Below are positions 37,840-47,654 of a stretch of DNA of 64,000 nt, in pieces. Every line of letters begins with the position of its first letter. Positions within the stretch are counted from its first letter, which is position 1. Source of the stretch: Ruegeria faecimaris (lineage in GTDB: Bacteria; Pseudomonadota; Alphaproteobacteria; Rhodobacterales; Rhodobacteraceae); NCBI RefSeq assembly GCF_900182615.1, contig NZ_FXTE01000001.1:806001-870000 (forward strand), read 5' to 3'. The notes under the pieces are model-generated. The model worked only from the letters and a program-made list of their open reading frames with translations. It did no database searches and was not told where the DNA came from. Position numbers and translations under genes: made by a program.

Positions 37840-39402
37840 ATGACACGGGCCAGGCTAAACCGCAGTTTGATGGGCACAGCCCTGTGTGCCGCGCTGCTGG
37901 TGGGATGCGCACCTGTCGGTCCTGATTTTGTGCGACCGAACTCTCCGGTCGTGAAGGAATGGATCGAGGTAAACAACCCTTCAGTCGGTGCCAGCGGCCT
38001 CACCTCGCGTAGTGCCCCTGTGGCAAAATGGTGGGAGACCTTCAACGACGCCACTTTGAACCGGTTGATCGCCGAAGCCTATGCCCAGAACCTGGCGCTA
38101 CAGGTGGCCGGTGCGCGCGTATTACAGGCCCGCGCACAGCTTGGGATTGCCTTTGGTGAGCTTTACCCCCAATCGCAGGCCATCGGAGGTTCGATCGAGC
38201 GGCGCCAGATCAGCGATAATATCGGGCCGATTTCCGATATCAATCGGATCATCCCTCTGGATACCGAATTCTCGACCTCGCAGGTTGGCTTCGACGCCCA
38301 ATGGGAATTGGATGTGTGGGGGCAGCAACGCCGGGGTGTGCAGGCCGCACGATCCAATCTGGCACTTCAGGTCGCTAATTACGATGACGCTTTGGTCACG
38401 CTGACCGGCGATGTAGCAGCGTTATATGTAAGCTTCCGCGCGCTGCAAGAAACCCTGTTCGTGGCACGAGAAAATATCAAGCTGCAGCAGGATTCGGTTG
38501 ATCTGACCCAGCTGCGTTTCAACAACGGCGTCACCACTGAATTGGATGTGCAAGAGGCCACCGCCCTGCTGAACAATACCATGGCGCTAGTGCCGGAAAT
38601 TGAAAGCGATCTTCAGCAGACCAAGAATGCTTTGGCTGTTTTACTGGGAACAACACCCTCGCGCATGGCCGGGTTGCTGGGTAATTCCGGTCGTATCCCT
38701 TCGGCCCGATCCAACGTCGCCGTTGGAGTACCAGCGGAATTGCTGCGCCGACGCCCGGATGTACGCGCCGCAGAACTGGCCGCTGCCACACAGTCTGCGC
38801 AAGTTGGGATCGCGATTGCTGACCTGTATCCCCAGTTCATCCTGTCCGGTTCGATCGGCCTGCAGGCCTCGGGCAGTCAGGACCTGTTTTCATCCGCCAG
38901 CAATACTGGGCTAGCCAGTGCCGGAGTGGTCTGGAATGTGCTGAATTATGGGCGGATCAAGAATAATGTCCGCGCCCAGGACGCAGCTTATCAGGCCTTG
39001 ATTGCGAACTATCAAAACACCGTTCTGACCGCCTATTCCGAGGTCGAAAGCGCCATGGTCGCCTATACGCAGTCACGCAAACAAGTGACATTCTACCAAA
39101 ACAGCGTCACCGCATCGCGCAAAGCTGCCGAGATCGCGGTGAACCAATACCGGGATGGCATCGCCAGCTATTCCCGCGTTCTGAACACGCAAACCGCATT
39201 GCTGCGATCACAGGCCAACCTGATCGAAGCCCGCCAGCAGGTCTCGAGCAATCTGGTTGCAGTCTACAAAGGTTTAGGCGGTGGTTGGCAAATCCGGCAA
39301 AATCAGGAGTTCCTGCCGGAAACCGTGCTGGCCGAAATGGCCTATCGCACCGATTGGGGAGACCTGCTGCAACAGGCTCCGATCCAAGCCAGCCTGAACT
39401 GA
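37840..39402 (+). CDS. Outer membrane efflux lipoprotein (NodT/TolC-like)
   Basis: A 520-residue outer membrane factor. The signal peptide ends in a lipobox LVGC, so Cys23 is lipid-modified. Two repeated OEP domains follow (about 60-260 and 280-460). Signature pieces include WWETFNDATLN, TTELDVQEA and VPAELLRRRPDVRAAE. Such trimers form the exit duct for RND or HlyD systems. It is coupled to the HlyD gene, and may also serve the RND pair at 28.5-32.8 kb. The stop lies 3 bases from the convergent mprF stop, with no room for a terminator. Confidence 0.9.
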   Translation: MTRARLNRSLMGTALCAALLVGCAPVGPDFVRPNSPVVKEWIEVNNPSVGASGLTSRSAPVAKWWETFNDATLNRLIAEAYAQNLALQVAGARVLQARAQLGIAFGELYPQSQAIGGSIERRQISDNIGPISDINRIIPLDTEFSTSQVGFDAQWELDVWGQQRRGVQAARSNLALQVANYDDALVTLTGDVAALYVSFRALQETLFVARENIKLQQDSVDLTQLRFNNGVTTELDVQEATALLNNTMALVPEIESDLQQTKNALAVLLGTTPSRMAGLLGNSGRIPSARSNVAVGVPAELLRRRPDVRAAELAAATQSAQVGIAIADLYPQFILSGSIGLQASGSQDLFSSASNTGLASAGVVWNVLNYGRIKNNVRAQDAAYQALIANYQNTVLTAYSEVESAMVAYTQSRKQVTFYQNSVTASRKAAEIAVNQYRDGIASYSRVLNTQTALLRSQANLIEARQQVSSNLVAVYKGLGGGWQIRQNQEFLPETVLAEMAYRTDWGDLLQQAPIQASLN

Positions 39403-39405
39403 GCG

Positions 39406-42015
39406 CTATTTCGTCAGACCGCGCAAGCCGCCCGAAATCAGAATGTTGACCTCGTAGAGAATACGCGGCGCGGCCAGTCCTCCGGGGCTGGCCAAATAGT
39501 TCGGGCTCCATTCTGGTTCGAATTTCTGCTTGAACGAGCGCAGCCCCTCGAAGTGATAAAACTGTTCGCCATGTTCATAGACAAAGCCGCCAATGCGGTT
39601 CCACAGTGATGCCAGTTGCCGGTTTTCGATCCCGGAAAACGGTGCCGCCCCCAGCGAGAACCAGTGGAACCCCTGCTCGGCGCCCCATGACATCATCTCG
39701 GCAAACAGCGCATCCATAACAAAACTTTGGCTATCTGGTTCATACCGCATCAGATCCAGCGACAGTTCTGATTTTTGCCCGCCCTGAAACAGGTTAGCAA
39801 ACGCGACGATCTCACCTGTTTCGCCATTCCGCAGCACCGCGTGGTCGAAATAGGACAGATAGGTTTCATCAAATCCGCCAAGCGCAAAACCTTTCTCGGC
39901 CCCAGCCTTTTGCGCCAGCCAGTCATCCGAAATCTTGCGCAACTCGGGCAGGATCGGGGTTAGTTCCTGTTTTGGGATAATCTCGAAAACATACCCTTCG
40001 CGTTCGGCACGGTTCTTGGCCTGACGGAACCGCTTGCGGGATTTTCCGTCCAGCGAAAAATCTTTCAGCGGCACCCGCGCTACTTCGCCAATTTTCAGGA
40101 TCGACAGGCCAAGGTCCAGAAAGGTCGGCAGGTATTTGGTGGAAACGCTGTAGAAGGCACAAAGTTTACCCTCACGGTCCGCCTTCTCGCGCAGCTGCCA
40201 TATCAGCTGTTTACCGGCGGTTTCATCCCCTACTGGCTCACCTTTGGTGACCAGTGCGTTGCCGGTATCGGCATAAGCCAGAAAAGCGGTTTCATCCGGC
40301 GCGATCAGGAACTGCTTGTCCCCGGTCAGGGAAATCTGGGATTCCGTGTCTTCGCTTTCCATCACCAAACGTTCGACTACTTCGGGGATTTCTGTGCGGA
40401 CTGGAACAGGAATTTCGCGCCCGAACAGAGAGCTAACGGCAACCACCCCAAGGATGACCGCAACCACAAGGCTGGATCGTAGGAACCGCGAAGCGTCGCC
40501 ATTCCAGGCAAACTCCCACCACAGGGCATTTTGATATTCGACATGGGAATAAGCAAACAGACCCACCCAAAAGATGACGGCAAGCAATGCAAGAACGCTG
40601 ACCAGCCAGGGTATGTTCAACCTAAAGATCGACGCGCCGCTAACCCGATAGAACGCATCCCGGAACATGGCCAGCAGAACGATGCTACCCACCATGCTGA
40701 GCGCTTCGTGCGTATCCAGCCCTTTGGTCAGCGAAGCGACAAAACCGGCCAGCATCAACAGCATGGCCACAACCCAAGCCCGGTAAAGCTTGCGAAACAA
40801 CCCCCGTGACACAAGGATCAGTAAGACCCCTACCGCGCTTCCGGCCAGGTGGGACGCTTCGACAAAGGACAGGGGCAGGAAATCCCGTAGCACACCCAGG
40901 TTACCGCTGCTTGCAGGCAACGCGCCGGAGACCAGAAGTATCACACCGGCCACTGCGGCCACGCCTGCGGCCACCATGGGCACGATCGGACGGATCACTC
41001 GATAAACCCAAGTGGCTGCACCAGTAATATGTCGCCGGTGGCTCAGCGCTGATGCCACAGCGATTGAAAGCGTGGCGATGAGGAAGGGAAGAAACGTATA
41101 GACCAGGCGGTACAGCAGCAGCGCGGCAATGACATCCGACCGGCCTGACGCGCCAAGTCCCGCGATCATAGTCGCCTCGAAGGCGCCAATTCCACCCGGC
41201 GCATGGCTGAGGATACCGACCGCAATCGCGCCAATAAAGATGGTGAAGAAATAGGGGTAGCCGATCCCAAGGTCTGTCGGCAGCAGCACATACAGAACCA
41301 TCGACGCACCAAACACATCGCCCAAGGCCGCCAGCGTCAGCAACCCGGCCAATTTGCCGCCGGGAAGGTTAAATCCAACCCCGCCATAGGCCAGCCTGCG
41401 CCCGCCTTTCGAAAGCCAAATGAACAGCGTTGCCAGAGCGATCAAAAGGCCCAATCCTATGACCGTCTCGACCGTAACGCTGATTGGTAAAACCTTCGAT
41501 ATCCCGTCGGGATGAAAGGTCAGCAAAGCCCCCAACAGCAAGGTCATGCCAGACCAGAAAGCGATCCACGAGGTCGCAATAACCCCAGCGACGCGCCCCA
41601 GATCCAGCCCCAAAGATGCGTAGATCCGATACCGGATCGCCGTGCCCGTGATGTAGGAAAACCCAAGGCAGTTTGACACCGCATAACCACAGGCCCCGGC
41701 CATGCCCGCAACCGGCAAAGGGACCTCGCCGTCGGCAACGCTCTGGACTGCAAAGACGTCGTATAAAGACAGGGAAACAAAGCTAAAAGCGGTCCAGCAC
41801 AGGGCGATGAACAACAGCGTCCAAGAGGTGTTCGCCACATCCGTCTGAACGGATGACCATTTCACATGTGCAGACAGTTCATGCAGCACGGTCAGGGCGA
41901 CCAGCATGACGATTACGGGAATGGCGATTCTGACCAGGGGTCGTTCCAGAAAACCGGATACTCTTTCGGCAAGTCTGATGGCCCAGAGTTCTTTGCCTGT
42001 ATCCTGATCAGTCAT
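39406..42015 (-). CDS. mprF: MprF: lysylphosphatidylglycerol flippase and synthase
   Basis: An 869-residue protein from ATG 42015 (AGGGAA upstream). The N-terminal half carries about 14 helices of the UPF0104 flippase type; the C-terminal part (about 545-869) is the cytoplasmic DUF2156 aminoacyl transferase with KRFRQAKNRAEREGYV and ENRQLASLWNRIGGFVYE. It adds lysine (or alanine) from charged tRNA to phosphatidylglycerol and flips the product, lowering surface charge and raising resistance to cationic peptides. Which amino acid is used cannot be told. Confidence 0.92.
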   Translation of the reverse strand: MTDQDTGKELWAIRLAERVSGFLERPLVRIAIPVIVMLVALTVLHELSAHVKWSSVQTDVANTSWTLLFIALCWTAFSFVSLSLYDVFAVQSVADGEVPLPVAGMAGACGYAVSNCLGFSYITGTAIRYRIYASLGLDLGRVAGVIATSWIAFWSGMTLLLGALLTFHPDGISKVLPISVTVETVIGLGLLIALATLFIWLSKGGRRLAYGGVGFNLPGGKLAGLLTLAALGDVFGASMVLYVLLPTDLGIGYPYFFTIFIGAIAVGILSHAPGGIGAFEATMIAGLGASGRSDVIAALLLYRLVYTFLPFLIATLSIAVASALSHRRHITGAATWVYRVIRPIVPMVAAGVAAVAGVILLVSGALPASSGNLGVLRDFLPLSFVEASHLAGSAVGVLLILVSRGLFRKLYRAWVVAMLLMLAGFVASLTKGLDTHEALSMVGSIVLLAMFRDAFYRVSGASIFRLNIPWLVSVLALLAVIFWVGLFAYSHVEYQNALWWEFAWNGDASRFLRSSLVVAVILGVVAVSSLFGREIPVPVRTEIPEVVERLVMESEDTESQISLTGDKQFLIAPDETAFLAYADTGNALVTKGEPVGDETAGKQLIWQLREKADREGKLCAFYSVSTKYLPTFLDLGLSILKIGEVARVPLKDFSLDGKSRKRFRQAKNRAEREGYVFEIIPKQELTPILPELRKISDDWLAQKAGAEKGFALGGFDETYLSYFDHAVLRNGETGEIVAFANLFQGGQKSELSLDLMRYEPDSQSFVMDALFAEMMSWGAEQGFHWFSLGAAPFSGIENRQLASLWNRIGGFVYEHGEQFYHFEGLRSFKQKFEPEWSPNYLASPGGLAAPRILYEVNILISGGLRGLTK

Positions 42016-42113
42016 GTGATTTCCCTGTTTCAGGTTTGCAGCTGCCTTTGCGCGGGTGGCGAACGCATCGCAACTTTTACACATATTCCTTGCTGCTCAA
42101 AGCACTACAGCAA

Positions 42114-42542
42114 TCAGACGCGGCCTTTCCGAGTAGAAAGAAGCAAGTTGGTTTCGGATCGCGTAATCCCTTCGATCCTGCGGATGCGAAACAGGATTTC
42201 ATCCAGTTCGGCCAGGGTCTCGGTCCCTATCTCGGCAATCAAGTCCCAACCGCCATTTGTCGAATGGACAGCCCGCACCTGTGGCATGGCGGCAATTTGG
42301 GCCATGGTGCGCTCGGTGCCGCGCCCTTCGATTTCCAGCATCATCAACCCTCTGACCGGGCTTTGCGCCACATCCTGCCGTGTCAGAACCGTAAAGCCCA
42401 CAATCTCGCCGGATTGCTTCAAACGTTGCAGACGGCTGCGCACTGTTGTGCGTGTGACTCCCAGTGTTTCAGCCAGTTCCGAGAGTGAAGCACGGGCATC
42501 CCGATGCAGAGCGCTGAGAAGCTTGCCATCCAAATCGTCCAT
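42114..42542 (-). CDS. Lrp/AsnC family regulator
   Basis: A 142-residue regulator with an N-terminal helix-turn-helix (MDDLDGKLLSALHRDAR, then LGVTRTTVRSRLQRLK) and a C-terminal RAM ligand-binding domain. It is divergent from the arginase-CtlX-ornithine cyclodeaminase operon with an 86-bp gap, so it most likely senses arginine, ornithine or proline and controls that operon. Confidence 0.9.
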   Translation of the reverse strand: MDDLDGKLLSALHRDARASLSELAETLGVTRTTVRSRLQRLKQSGEIVGFTVLTRQDVAQSPVRGLMMLEIEGRGTERTMAQIAAMPQVRAVHSTNGGWDLIAEIGTETLAELDEILFRIRRIEGITRSETNLLLSTRKGRV

Positions 42543-42628
42543 TCAATACTTCCGTTATGTCACTTGCGGTTCCATTTTGAGCATTTTGATCCCTATCCGC
42601 AAGCCACATTGCCGGAGTAGTATTCCAT

Positions 42629-43549
42629 ATGGATACAAACAACGTAATTCTGGTTGGCGCCCCGATGGATTCGGGCAAGCGTCGACAGGGCTGCCGGATG
42701 GGCCCCGATGCCTATCGGGTTGCGGGGCTTCAATCAGCTCTTTCCGATCTCGGTCTTCACCTACGGGATCTCGGCGATATCACACCTGACATTCCGGATA
42801 TGTCCGAACATTCGCATCTCTTCGCCCTGCCCGAGTGTATCGGCTGGACCAAGGCTCTCAGCCGTGTTGCGCAGGATGTCGCCCCACAAGGCCTGCCAAT
42901 TTTCATGGGCGGCGATCATGCGCTTTCGATGGGCACGGTTTTGGGCATGGCACAGCACGCCGAGCGGATCGAACGCCCACTGTTCGTTCTCTGGCTGGAC
43001 GCGCATAGCGATTTCCACACACCCGAGAGCACCGATAGCGGCAACCTGCACGGGACACCCGTGGCCTATTTCACCGGACAGCCCGGATTTGACGACTTTC
43101 CACCGGTTTCATCGCCAGTTCCGACCGACCGGGTCGGCATGATCGGTCTGCGCTCGGTCGACCCAGCCGAACGGGCTCGGCTGGAACAGGATCGCGCAAT
43201 GCTGGCCGATATGCGAAGCATCGACGAAAACGGCATCAAAGCACCGCTGATGGCCTTTCTGGAGCGGGTCCGGGCAGCGGATGGCATCCTTCATGTTTCG
43301 CTGGATGTGGATTTCCTTGATCCGTCCATTGCTCCTGCAGTTGGCACAACAGTTCCAGGTGGCGCGACCGAACGCGAGGCTCATCTAGTGATGGAACTGC
43401 TGCACGAAAGCGGTCTTGTCTGCTCGTTGGATCTGGTAGAATTGAACCCGTTTCTGGACGAACGCGGCCGCACTGCAAAATTGATGGTGGATCTGGCCGC
43501 CTCATTGCTGGGCCGCCGCATCTTTGACCGCCCCACCCGGAGCTTCTGA
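42629..43549 (+). CDS. rocF: Arginase
   Basis: Splits arginine into ornithine and urea at a di-manganese centre. All metal ligands are visible: His97 (GGDH), Asp124, His126 and Asp128 (WLDAHSDFHTP), Asp226 and Asp228 (SLDVDFLDP). The 306-residue length is usual. The stop and the ATG of the next gene overlap by one base (TGATG), giving coupled translation. A close ureohydrolase such as agmatinase is less likely because SGNLHGTPVAYF is arginase-like. Confidence 0.92.
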   Translation: MDTNNVILVGAPMDSGKRRQGCRMGPDAYRVAGLQSALSDLGLHLRDLGDITPDIPDMSEHSHLFALPECIGWTKALSRVAQDVAPQGLPIFMGGDHALSMGTVLGMAQHAERIERPLFVLWLDAHSDFHTPESTDSGNLHGTPVAYFTGQPGFDDFPPVSSPVPTDRVGMIGLRSVDPAERARLEQDRAMLADMRSIDENGIKAPLMAFLERVRAADGILHVSLDVDFLDPSIAPAVGTTVPGGATEREAHLVMELLHESGLVCSLDLVELNPFLDERGRTAKLMVDLAASLLGRRIFDRPTRSF

Positions 43550-44469
43550 TGCAATCTCTACAAGCCCCACCAGCCGTTGTGATGATCCGGCCCCATGCGT
43601 TTGCTTCGAACCCCGAGACACGCGACGACAATGCGTTCCAGACCTTGGCCAACCGCTCGGCAGCGGCCACGTCTGTCCAAGCACGCGATGAACATGATCA
43701 GGCGGTGGCGCTGCTGCGCGATGCGGGTGTTAAGGTTCATGTCTTCGACGATTTCGGAGACCTCGACACACCAGACAGCGTATTTCCGAACAACTGGTTC
43801 TCGACCCATCCCGGCGGACATGTGGCAATCTATCCGATGTTTGTGCCGTCGCGCAGGCGCGAACGTCGCGCCGACGTCATAGAAATGTTGAAACAGGAGT
43901 ATCGTGTTCAGGACGTGATCGATTATTCCGGGCTTGAACAGGACAGACTGGCGCTGGAAGGCACCGGAGCGATGGTTCTGGACCACATTGGCCGCGTGGC
44001 CTACACGGTCAAATCCAACCGCGCCGACCCCGTTCTGTTGGAGCGTTTCTGCACCCATTTCAACTATGAGCCCATCGCATTCGAGGCGCATGATGCCGCA
44101 GGACGTGATGTCTATCACACGAATGTTCTGATGGGCATCGGCTCCAAATACGCGCTGATCTGTCTTGATATGATCGCGGACCCCGAACGCCGCGCGACAG
44201 TGAAAGCCAGGCTGGAGGAATCCGGTCGCACGGTCATTGACCTGACCCATGATCAGATCGCTGAATTTGCTGGCAACGCCATCGAACTGAGCGGCCAGAA
44301 TGGTCCCGTGCTGGCGCTGTCCAGCCGGGCACTTGCCGCCCTGACCCCGGAACAAATCGTTACAATCGAAGCCAGCGCGACACCTCTGCCGCTTTCGATT
44401 CCCACCATTGAAACTGCCGGTGGATCCGTGCGCTGCATGATTGCGGGCATCCACCTGTCCCGCCGATAG
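43549..44469 (+). CDS. ctlX: CtlX-like citrulline hydrolase (amidinotransferase superfamily)
   Basis: A 306-residue guanidino-modifying enzyme. The superfamily pattern is visible: VFPNNWFSTHPGG near residue 75-90, ALEGTGAMVLDH, the catalytic His in DVYHTNVLMGIG and the nucleophile Cys near the end (GGSVRCMIAG). The CtlX group hydrolyses citrulline; combined with arginase and ornithine cyclodeaminase it would give ornithine, so both arginine and citrulline could feed proline. An arginine deiminase-like activity remains possible. Confidence 0.82.
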   Translation: MQSLQAPPAVVMIRPHAFASNPETRDDNAFQTLANRSAAATSVQARDEHDQAVALLRDAGVKVHVFDDFGDLDTPDSVFPNNWFSTHPGGHVAIYPMFVPSRRRERRADVIEMLKQEYRVQDVIDYSGLEQDRLALEGTGAMVLDHIGRVAYTVKSNRADPVLLERFCTHFNYEPIAFEAHDAAGRDVYHTNVLMGIGSKYALICLDMIADPERRATVKARLEESGRTVIDLTHDQIAEFAGNAIELSGQNGPVLALSSRALAALTPEQIVTIEASATPLPLSIPTIETAGGSVRCMIAGIHLSRR

Positions 44470-44478
44470 GAGCCCCTA

Positions 44479-45519
44479 ATGCAACCATCCGAAAAGGCCT
44501 TGGTGCCGTTTGTGTCTGTCGACAATATGATGAGACTGGTCCACCATATCGGCGTCGAACGTATGATCACCGATATTGCGGCGCAAATCGAAGCTGATTT
44601 CAAACGGTGGGAAAGCTTTGACAAAACACCCCGCATCCCTGCCCACTCGCCGCATGGGGTGATTGAACTGATGCCAACCTCAGACGGTGAGGCCTATGGG
44701 TTTAAATACGTCAACGGCCACCCCAAGAATACCTCCGAGGGCCTACAGACCGTTACCGCATTTGGACTGCTGGCAGACGTCTACACAGGCTATCCGACCC
44801 TGCTGACCGAAATGACCATGCTGACTGCATTGCGCACCGCAGCAACCTCTGCTCTGGTCGGCAGCTATCTTGCGCCCAAATCGGCCTCGACCATGGCAAT
44901 GATCGGGAATGGCGCGCAATCCGAATTTCAGTGCCTCGCCTTCAAGGCCATGTGCGGGATTGATACTGTTCGCTTGTACGACACCGACGCGGCTGCTACC
45001 GAAAAATGTGCGGCCAACTTGGCGGGCTCTGGCCTCTCGGTCGTGAAATGCAAATCCCCCGAGGACGCCATCGAAGGCGCGCATATCATCACGACCTGCA
45101 CAGCGGACAAGAAAAATGCCACGATCCTGACCGATAACTTGGTCGGCCCAGGCGTCCACATCAACGCGATCGGCGGCGACTGTCCTGGCAAAACCGAACT
45201 GCACAGAGATATCCTGCTACGCTCTGAAATATTCGTCGAATACCCGGAGCAAACCCGTATTGAGGGCGAGATTCAGGCCCTTGAAGACGATCATCCCGTC
45301 ACCGAGTTGTGGCAGGTCATGACGGGTCAGGCCGAGGGTCGTAAAGATGATCGTCAGATCACGTTGTTTGACAGCGTAGGCTTCGCGATCGAGGATTTTT
45401 CAGCCCTGCGCTACATCCAGTCCGCAGTCCGGGGCACAGATTACTACGAACCGCTGGACATGCTGGCAGACCCTGACGATCCGCGCGATCTGTACGGAAT
45501 GCTGATGCGAGCGAAATAG
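44479..45519 (+). CDS. Ornithine cyclodeaminase
   Basis: Converts ornithine to proline with release of ammonia, using bound NAD. The 346-residue protein shows the mu-crystallin/OCD fold: TVTAFGLLADVYTGYP, TALRTAATSALVGSYL, then the nucleotide-binding AMIGNGAQSEFQCLAFK and the later HINAIGGDCPGKTEL. Third gene of the arginase operon, 9 bases after ctlX. Similar alanine dehydrogenase-like enzymes exist, but the operon fits ornithine. Confidence 0.92.
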   Translation: MQPSEKALVPFVSVDNMMRLVHHIGVERMITDIAAQIEADFKRWESFDKTPRIPAHSPHGVIELMPTSDGEAYGFKYVNGHPKNTSEGLQTVTAFGLLADVYTGYPTLLTEMTMLTALRTAATSALVGSYLAPKSASTMAMIGNGAQSEFQCLAFKAMCGIDTVRLYDTDAAATEKCAANLAGSGLSVVKCKSPEDAIEGAHIITTCTADKKNATILTDNLVGPGVHINAIGGDCPGKTELHRDILLRSEIFVEYPEQTRIEGEIQALEDDHPVTELWQVMTGQAEGRKDDRQITLFDSVGFAIEDFSALRYIQSAVRGTDYYEPLDMLADPDDPRDLYGMLMRAK

Positions 45520-45520
45520 A

Positions 45521-45558
45521 GATACCCTGCCCCCACGCGCCAGCCGGGGGCAGGTATC
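45521..45558. terminator. Hairpin between ornithine cyclodeaminase and dctM
   Basis: GATACC-C-TGCCCCC pairs with GGGGGCA-GGTATC, one bulged base, loop of 11. It lies between two convergent genes and has no T run. Confidence 0.65.
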
Positions 45559-45586
45559 ACCAAAGATTGACTTCGCCAGATGCCAA

Positions 45587-46990
45587 TTACCCGGCCAGCG
45601 AAGGCAGGTACAGAACGATGCCCGGAAAGGCGACCAGCAGCGCAATCGTCACGGCGTCGGCGATGAAAAACGGCGTCACGCCCTTGAACACGTCCTGAAC
45701 GCTCAGATCAGGGCGGACGCCGGCAACGACAAAGCAATTCAAACCGATCGGTGGCGTGATCAGGCAGAACTCGGCCATTTTCACCACCAAAATACCAAAC
45801 CAGATGGCGCACATCGGACCGGACATCCCAAACGTACTTTCCGCAGCGGTGACGGCCTCGCCCCCGTTCAGCGCCATAACTGCCGGATAGACAACCGGCA
45901 GAGTCAGCAATAGCATCCCGATGGCATCCATGAACATGCCGAGCACCGCATAGGCCAGCAGGATGCAGATCAGGATCAGCATGGGTGACATTGTCAGCGA
46001 CGTGATCCAGTCGGAAAACGCGCTTGGCAAATCGGCGAAACCCAGGAACCTGACATAGATCAGCACGCCCCAGATGATCGAAAAGATCATCGCGGTCAGT
46101 TTGGCGGTCTCAAGCAGTGCGGATTTCAACTCTGCCCATCTCATGCCGTGGAACAGCGCGAAGCAGAACACGATAAAGGCACCGATTGCCCCGCCTTCAG
46201 TTGGCGTGCCCCAGGCTTTTTCACCAAACGGGTTATAGACGAAGCAGATGATGATCAGGATCACCGCAACAATCGGTAGGGCACCAGGCAGCGCGGCAAA
46301 ACGCTGTTTCCAAGTAAAGCCAGTGACCGGCGGGCCGACATTTTTGAACACAACGGCGATGCCGACGATCAGCAGACCATAGATAACCGCCGAAAACGCT
46401 CCCGGTATGAACCCGGCGAGCAGCAGTTTGCCCACATCCTGCTCTACGATGATCGCATAAATCACAAGGATCGCCGAGGGCGGGATCAGTGAGGCCAAAG
46501 TGCCACCTGCAGCAACTACGCCCGCCGCAAATTGTTTGTTGTACCCGACCTTCAGCATTTCCGGGATCGCGATCCGGGCAAATACCGCAGATGTCGCGAC
46601 CGATGCCCCCGAGACCGCAGCAAAACCAGCGGTGGCGAACACGGTTGCGACCGCAAGCCCACCCGGAACCCATGCTACCCAGCGCTTGGCAGCCTCGAAC
46701 AGCGCGCGCGTCAGGCCTGCGTAGTAGGCAAGGTAACCGATCAGGATAAAGGTCGGAATCAGGCTGAGCGTATGGGCTGCAACCTTGGAATGCGGCACTT
46801 GCCCTGCGGTTTTTACCGCAACGGTCAGCGCCTTGCCGAACCGGTCGGGATCATATCCGAATTTGGCCCAGAATATCCAAACCAGACCGATCAGCCCCGC
46901 CAAAGCCGCGGCAAAAGCCACACGCATTCCGGTGATAACCAGAACCAGCAGACCACCGGTGACCCAAAGGCCAATCTCAATCGAGTCCAT
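45587..46990 (-). CDS. dctM: TRAP transporter large permease (DctM type)
   Basis: A 467-residue protein with about 12 helices, the transport-conducting subunit. Characteristic parts are VAAGGTLASLIPPSAILVIYA and EFCLITPPIGLNCFVVAG. TRAP systems use a sodium gradient and a periplasmic binding protein to take up organic acids or similar small molecules. It is 3 bases downstream of the small permease gene. Confidence 0.94.
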   Translation of the reverse strand: MDSIEIGLWVTGGLLVLVITGMRVAFAAALAGLIGLVWIFWAKFGYDPDRFGKALTVAVKTAGQVPHSKVAAHTLSLIPTFILIGYLAYYAGLTRALFEAAKRWVAWVPGGLAVATVFATAGFAAVSGASVATSAVFARIAIPEMLKVGYNKQFAAGVVAAGGTLASLIPPSAILVIYAIIVEQDVGKLLLAGFIPGAFSAVIYGLLIVGIAVVFKNVGPPVTGFTWKQRFAALPGALPIVAVILIIICFVYNPFGEKAWGTPTEGGAIGAFIVFCFALFHGMRWAELKSALLETAKLTAMIFSIIWGVLIYVRFLGFADLPSAFSDWITSLTMSPMLILICILLAYAVLGMFMDAIGMLLLTLPVVYPAVMALNGGEAVTAAESTFGMSGPMCAIWFGILVVKMAEFCLITPPIGLNCFVVAGVRPDLSVQDVFKGVTPFFIADAVTIALLVAFPGIVLYLPSLAG

Positions 46991-46993
46991 TTA

Positions 46994-47623
46994 CTAGTCC
47001 TGCCCTTCGAATTGTTCGGCTTCAGCGGCAGCCTGCGCAGCAGCGTCCTGTATCATCGGCACCGCAACTGGGTTTTGTAGGCCCAGCACAAAGGCCCGTC
47101 CATAACCCCAGATTTGCAGCACAAGCCGCAAGCAAAGTACCGAAAACGCAATAGGTGCCAGTAACTTGGCAGGCCAGAGCGGGATGCCAATGTCGATCGA
47201 GCTGTCCCGGCTCCACAGAGGTGCGCCAAAGTCGAATGATCTGTCGAAATGGGACCAGCTGCCCCAGACCAATGCCAACATGAGCACCAGGATGAGAACG
47301 ACCGAAATCAACTCGAACAGCCACAAAGCCCGTCCGTGTAGCCGCGAAATGACAATATCCATCCGGATATGGCCCCCATCGCGTTGTACGTAAGAGATAC
47401 CTAGAAACGCAATCAAAGGCATGGCTTGCTCGATCCAATCGACATAGCCCGGCAATGGCGCGTTATAGGCGTTGCGCCCGCTCACCGAGACAACTGCCAG
47501 CACCATTAACCCGAACACGGCAATTCCGCTGATCAGTGCAAGCGTACGCTCGGCCCTTAACAGCAGCTGGTCCAGCCTGCTCAGACGGCTATCATCTGCA
47601 AGCACCGTCGCCTGTCCTGCCAT
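46994..47623 (-). CDS. dctQ: TRAP transporter small permease (DctQ type)
   Basis: A 209-residue protein with four hydrophobic segments; the DctQ core includes YVDWIEQAMPLIAFLGISYVQR and DIGIPLWPAKLLAPIAFSVL. Its C-terminal tail is acidic and Ala-rich. It joins DctM to form the membrane part. Separated by a 65-base gap with a strong hairpin from the binding-protein gene. Confidence 0.92.
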   Translation of the reverse strand: MAGQATVLADDSRLSRLDQLLLRAERTLALISGIAVFGLMVLAVVSVSGRNAYNAPLPGYVDWIEQAMPLIAFLGISYVQRDGGHIRMDIVISRLHGRALWLFELISVVLILVLMLALVWGSWSHFDRSFDFGAPLWSRDSSIDIGIPLWPAKLLAPIAFSVLCLRLVLQIWGYGRAFVLGLQNPVAVPMIQDAAAQAAAEAEQFEGQD

Positions 47624-47654
47624 TCCGCTGGCCCTTTCTGTATTGGAATCAGTG

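Noticed and set aside
43558-44454. 298-codon open frame on the minus strand opposite ctlX
   Set aside because: Antisense to an amidinotransferase-fold gene with catalytic His and Cys; no independent support.
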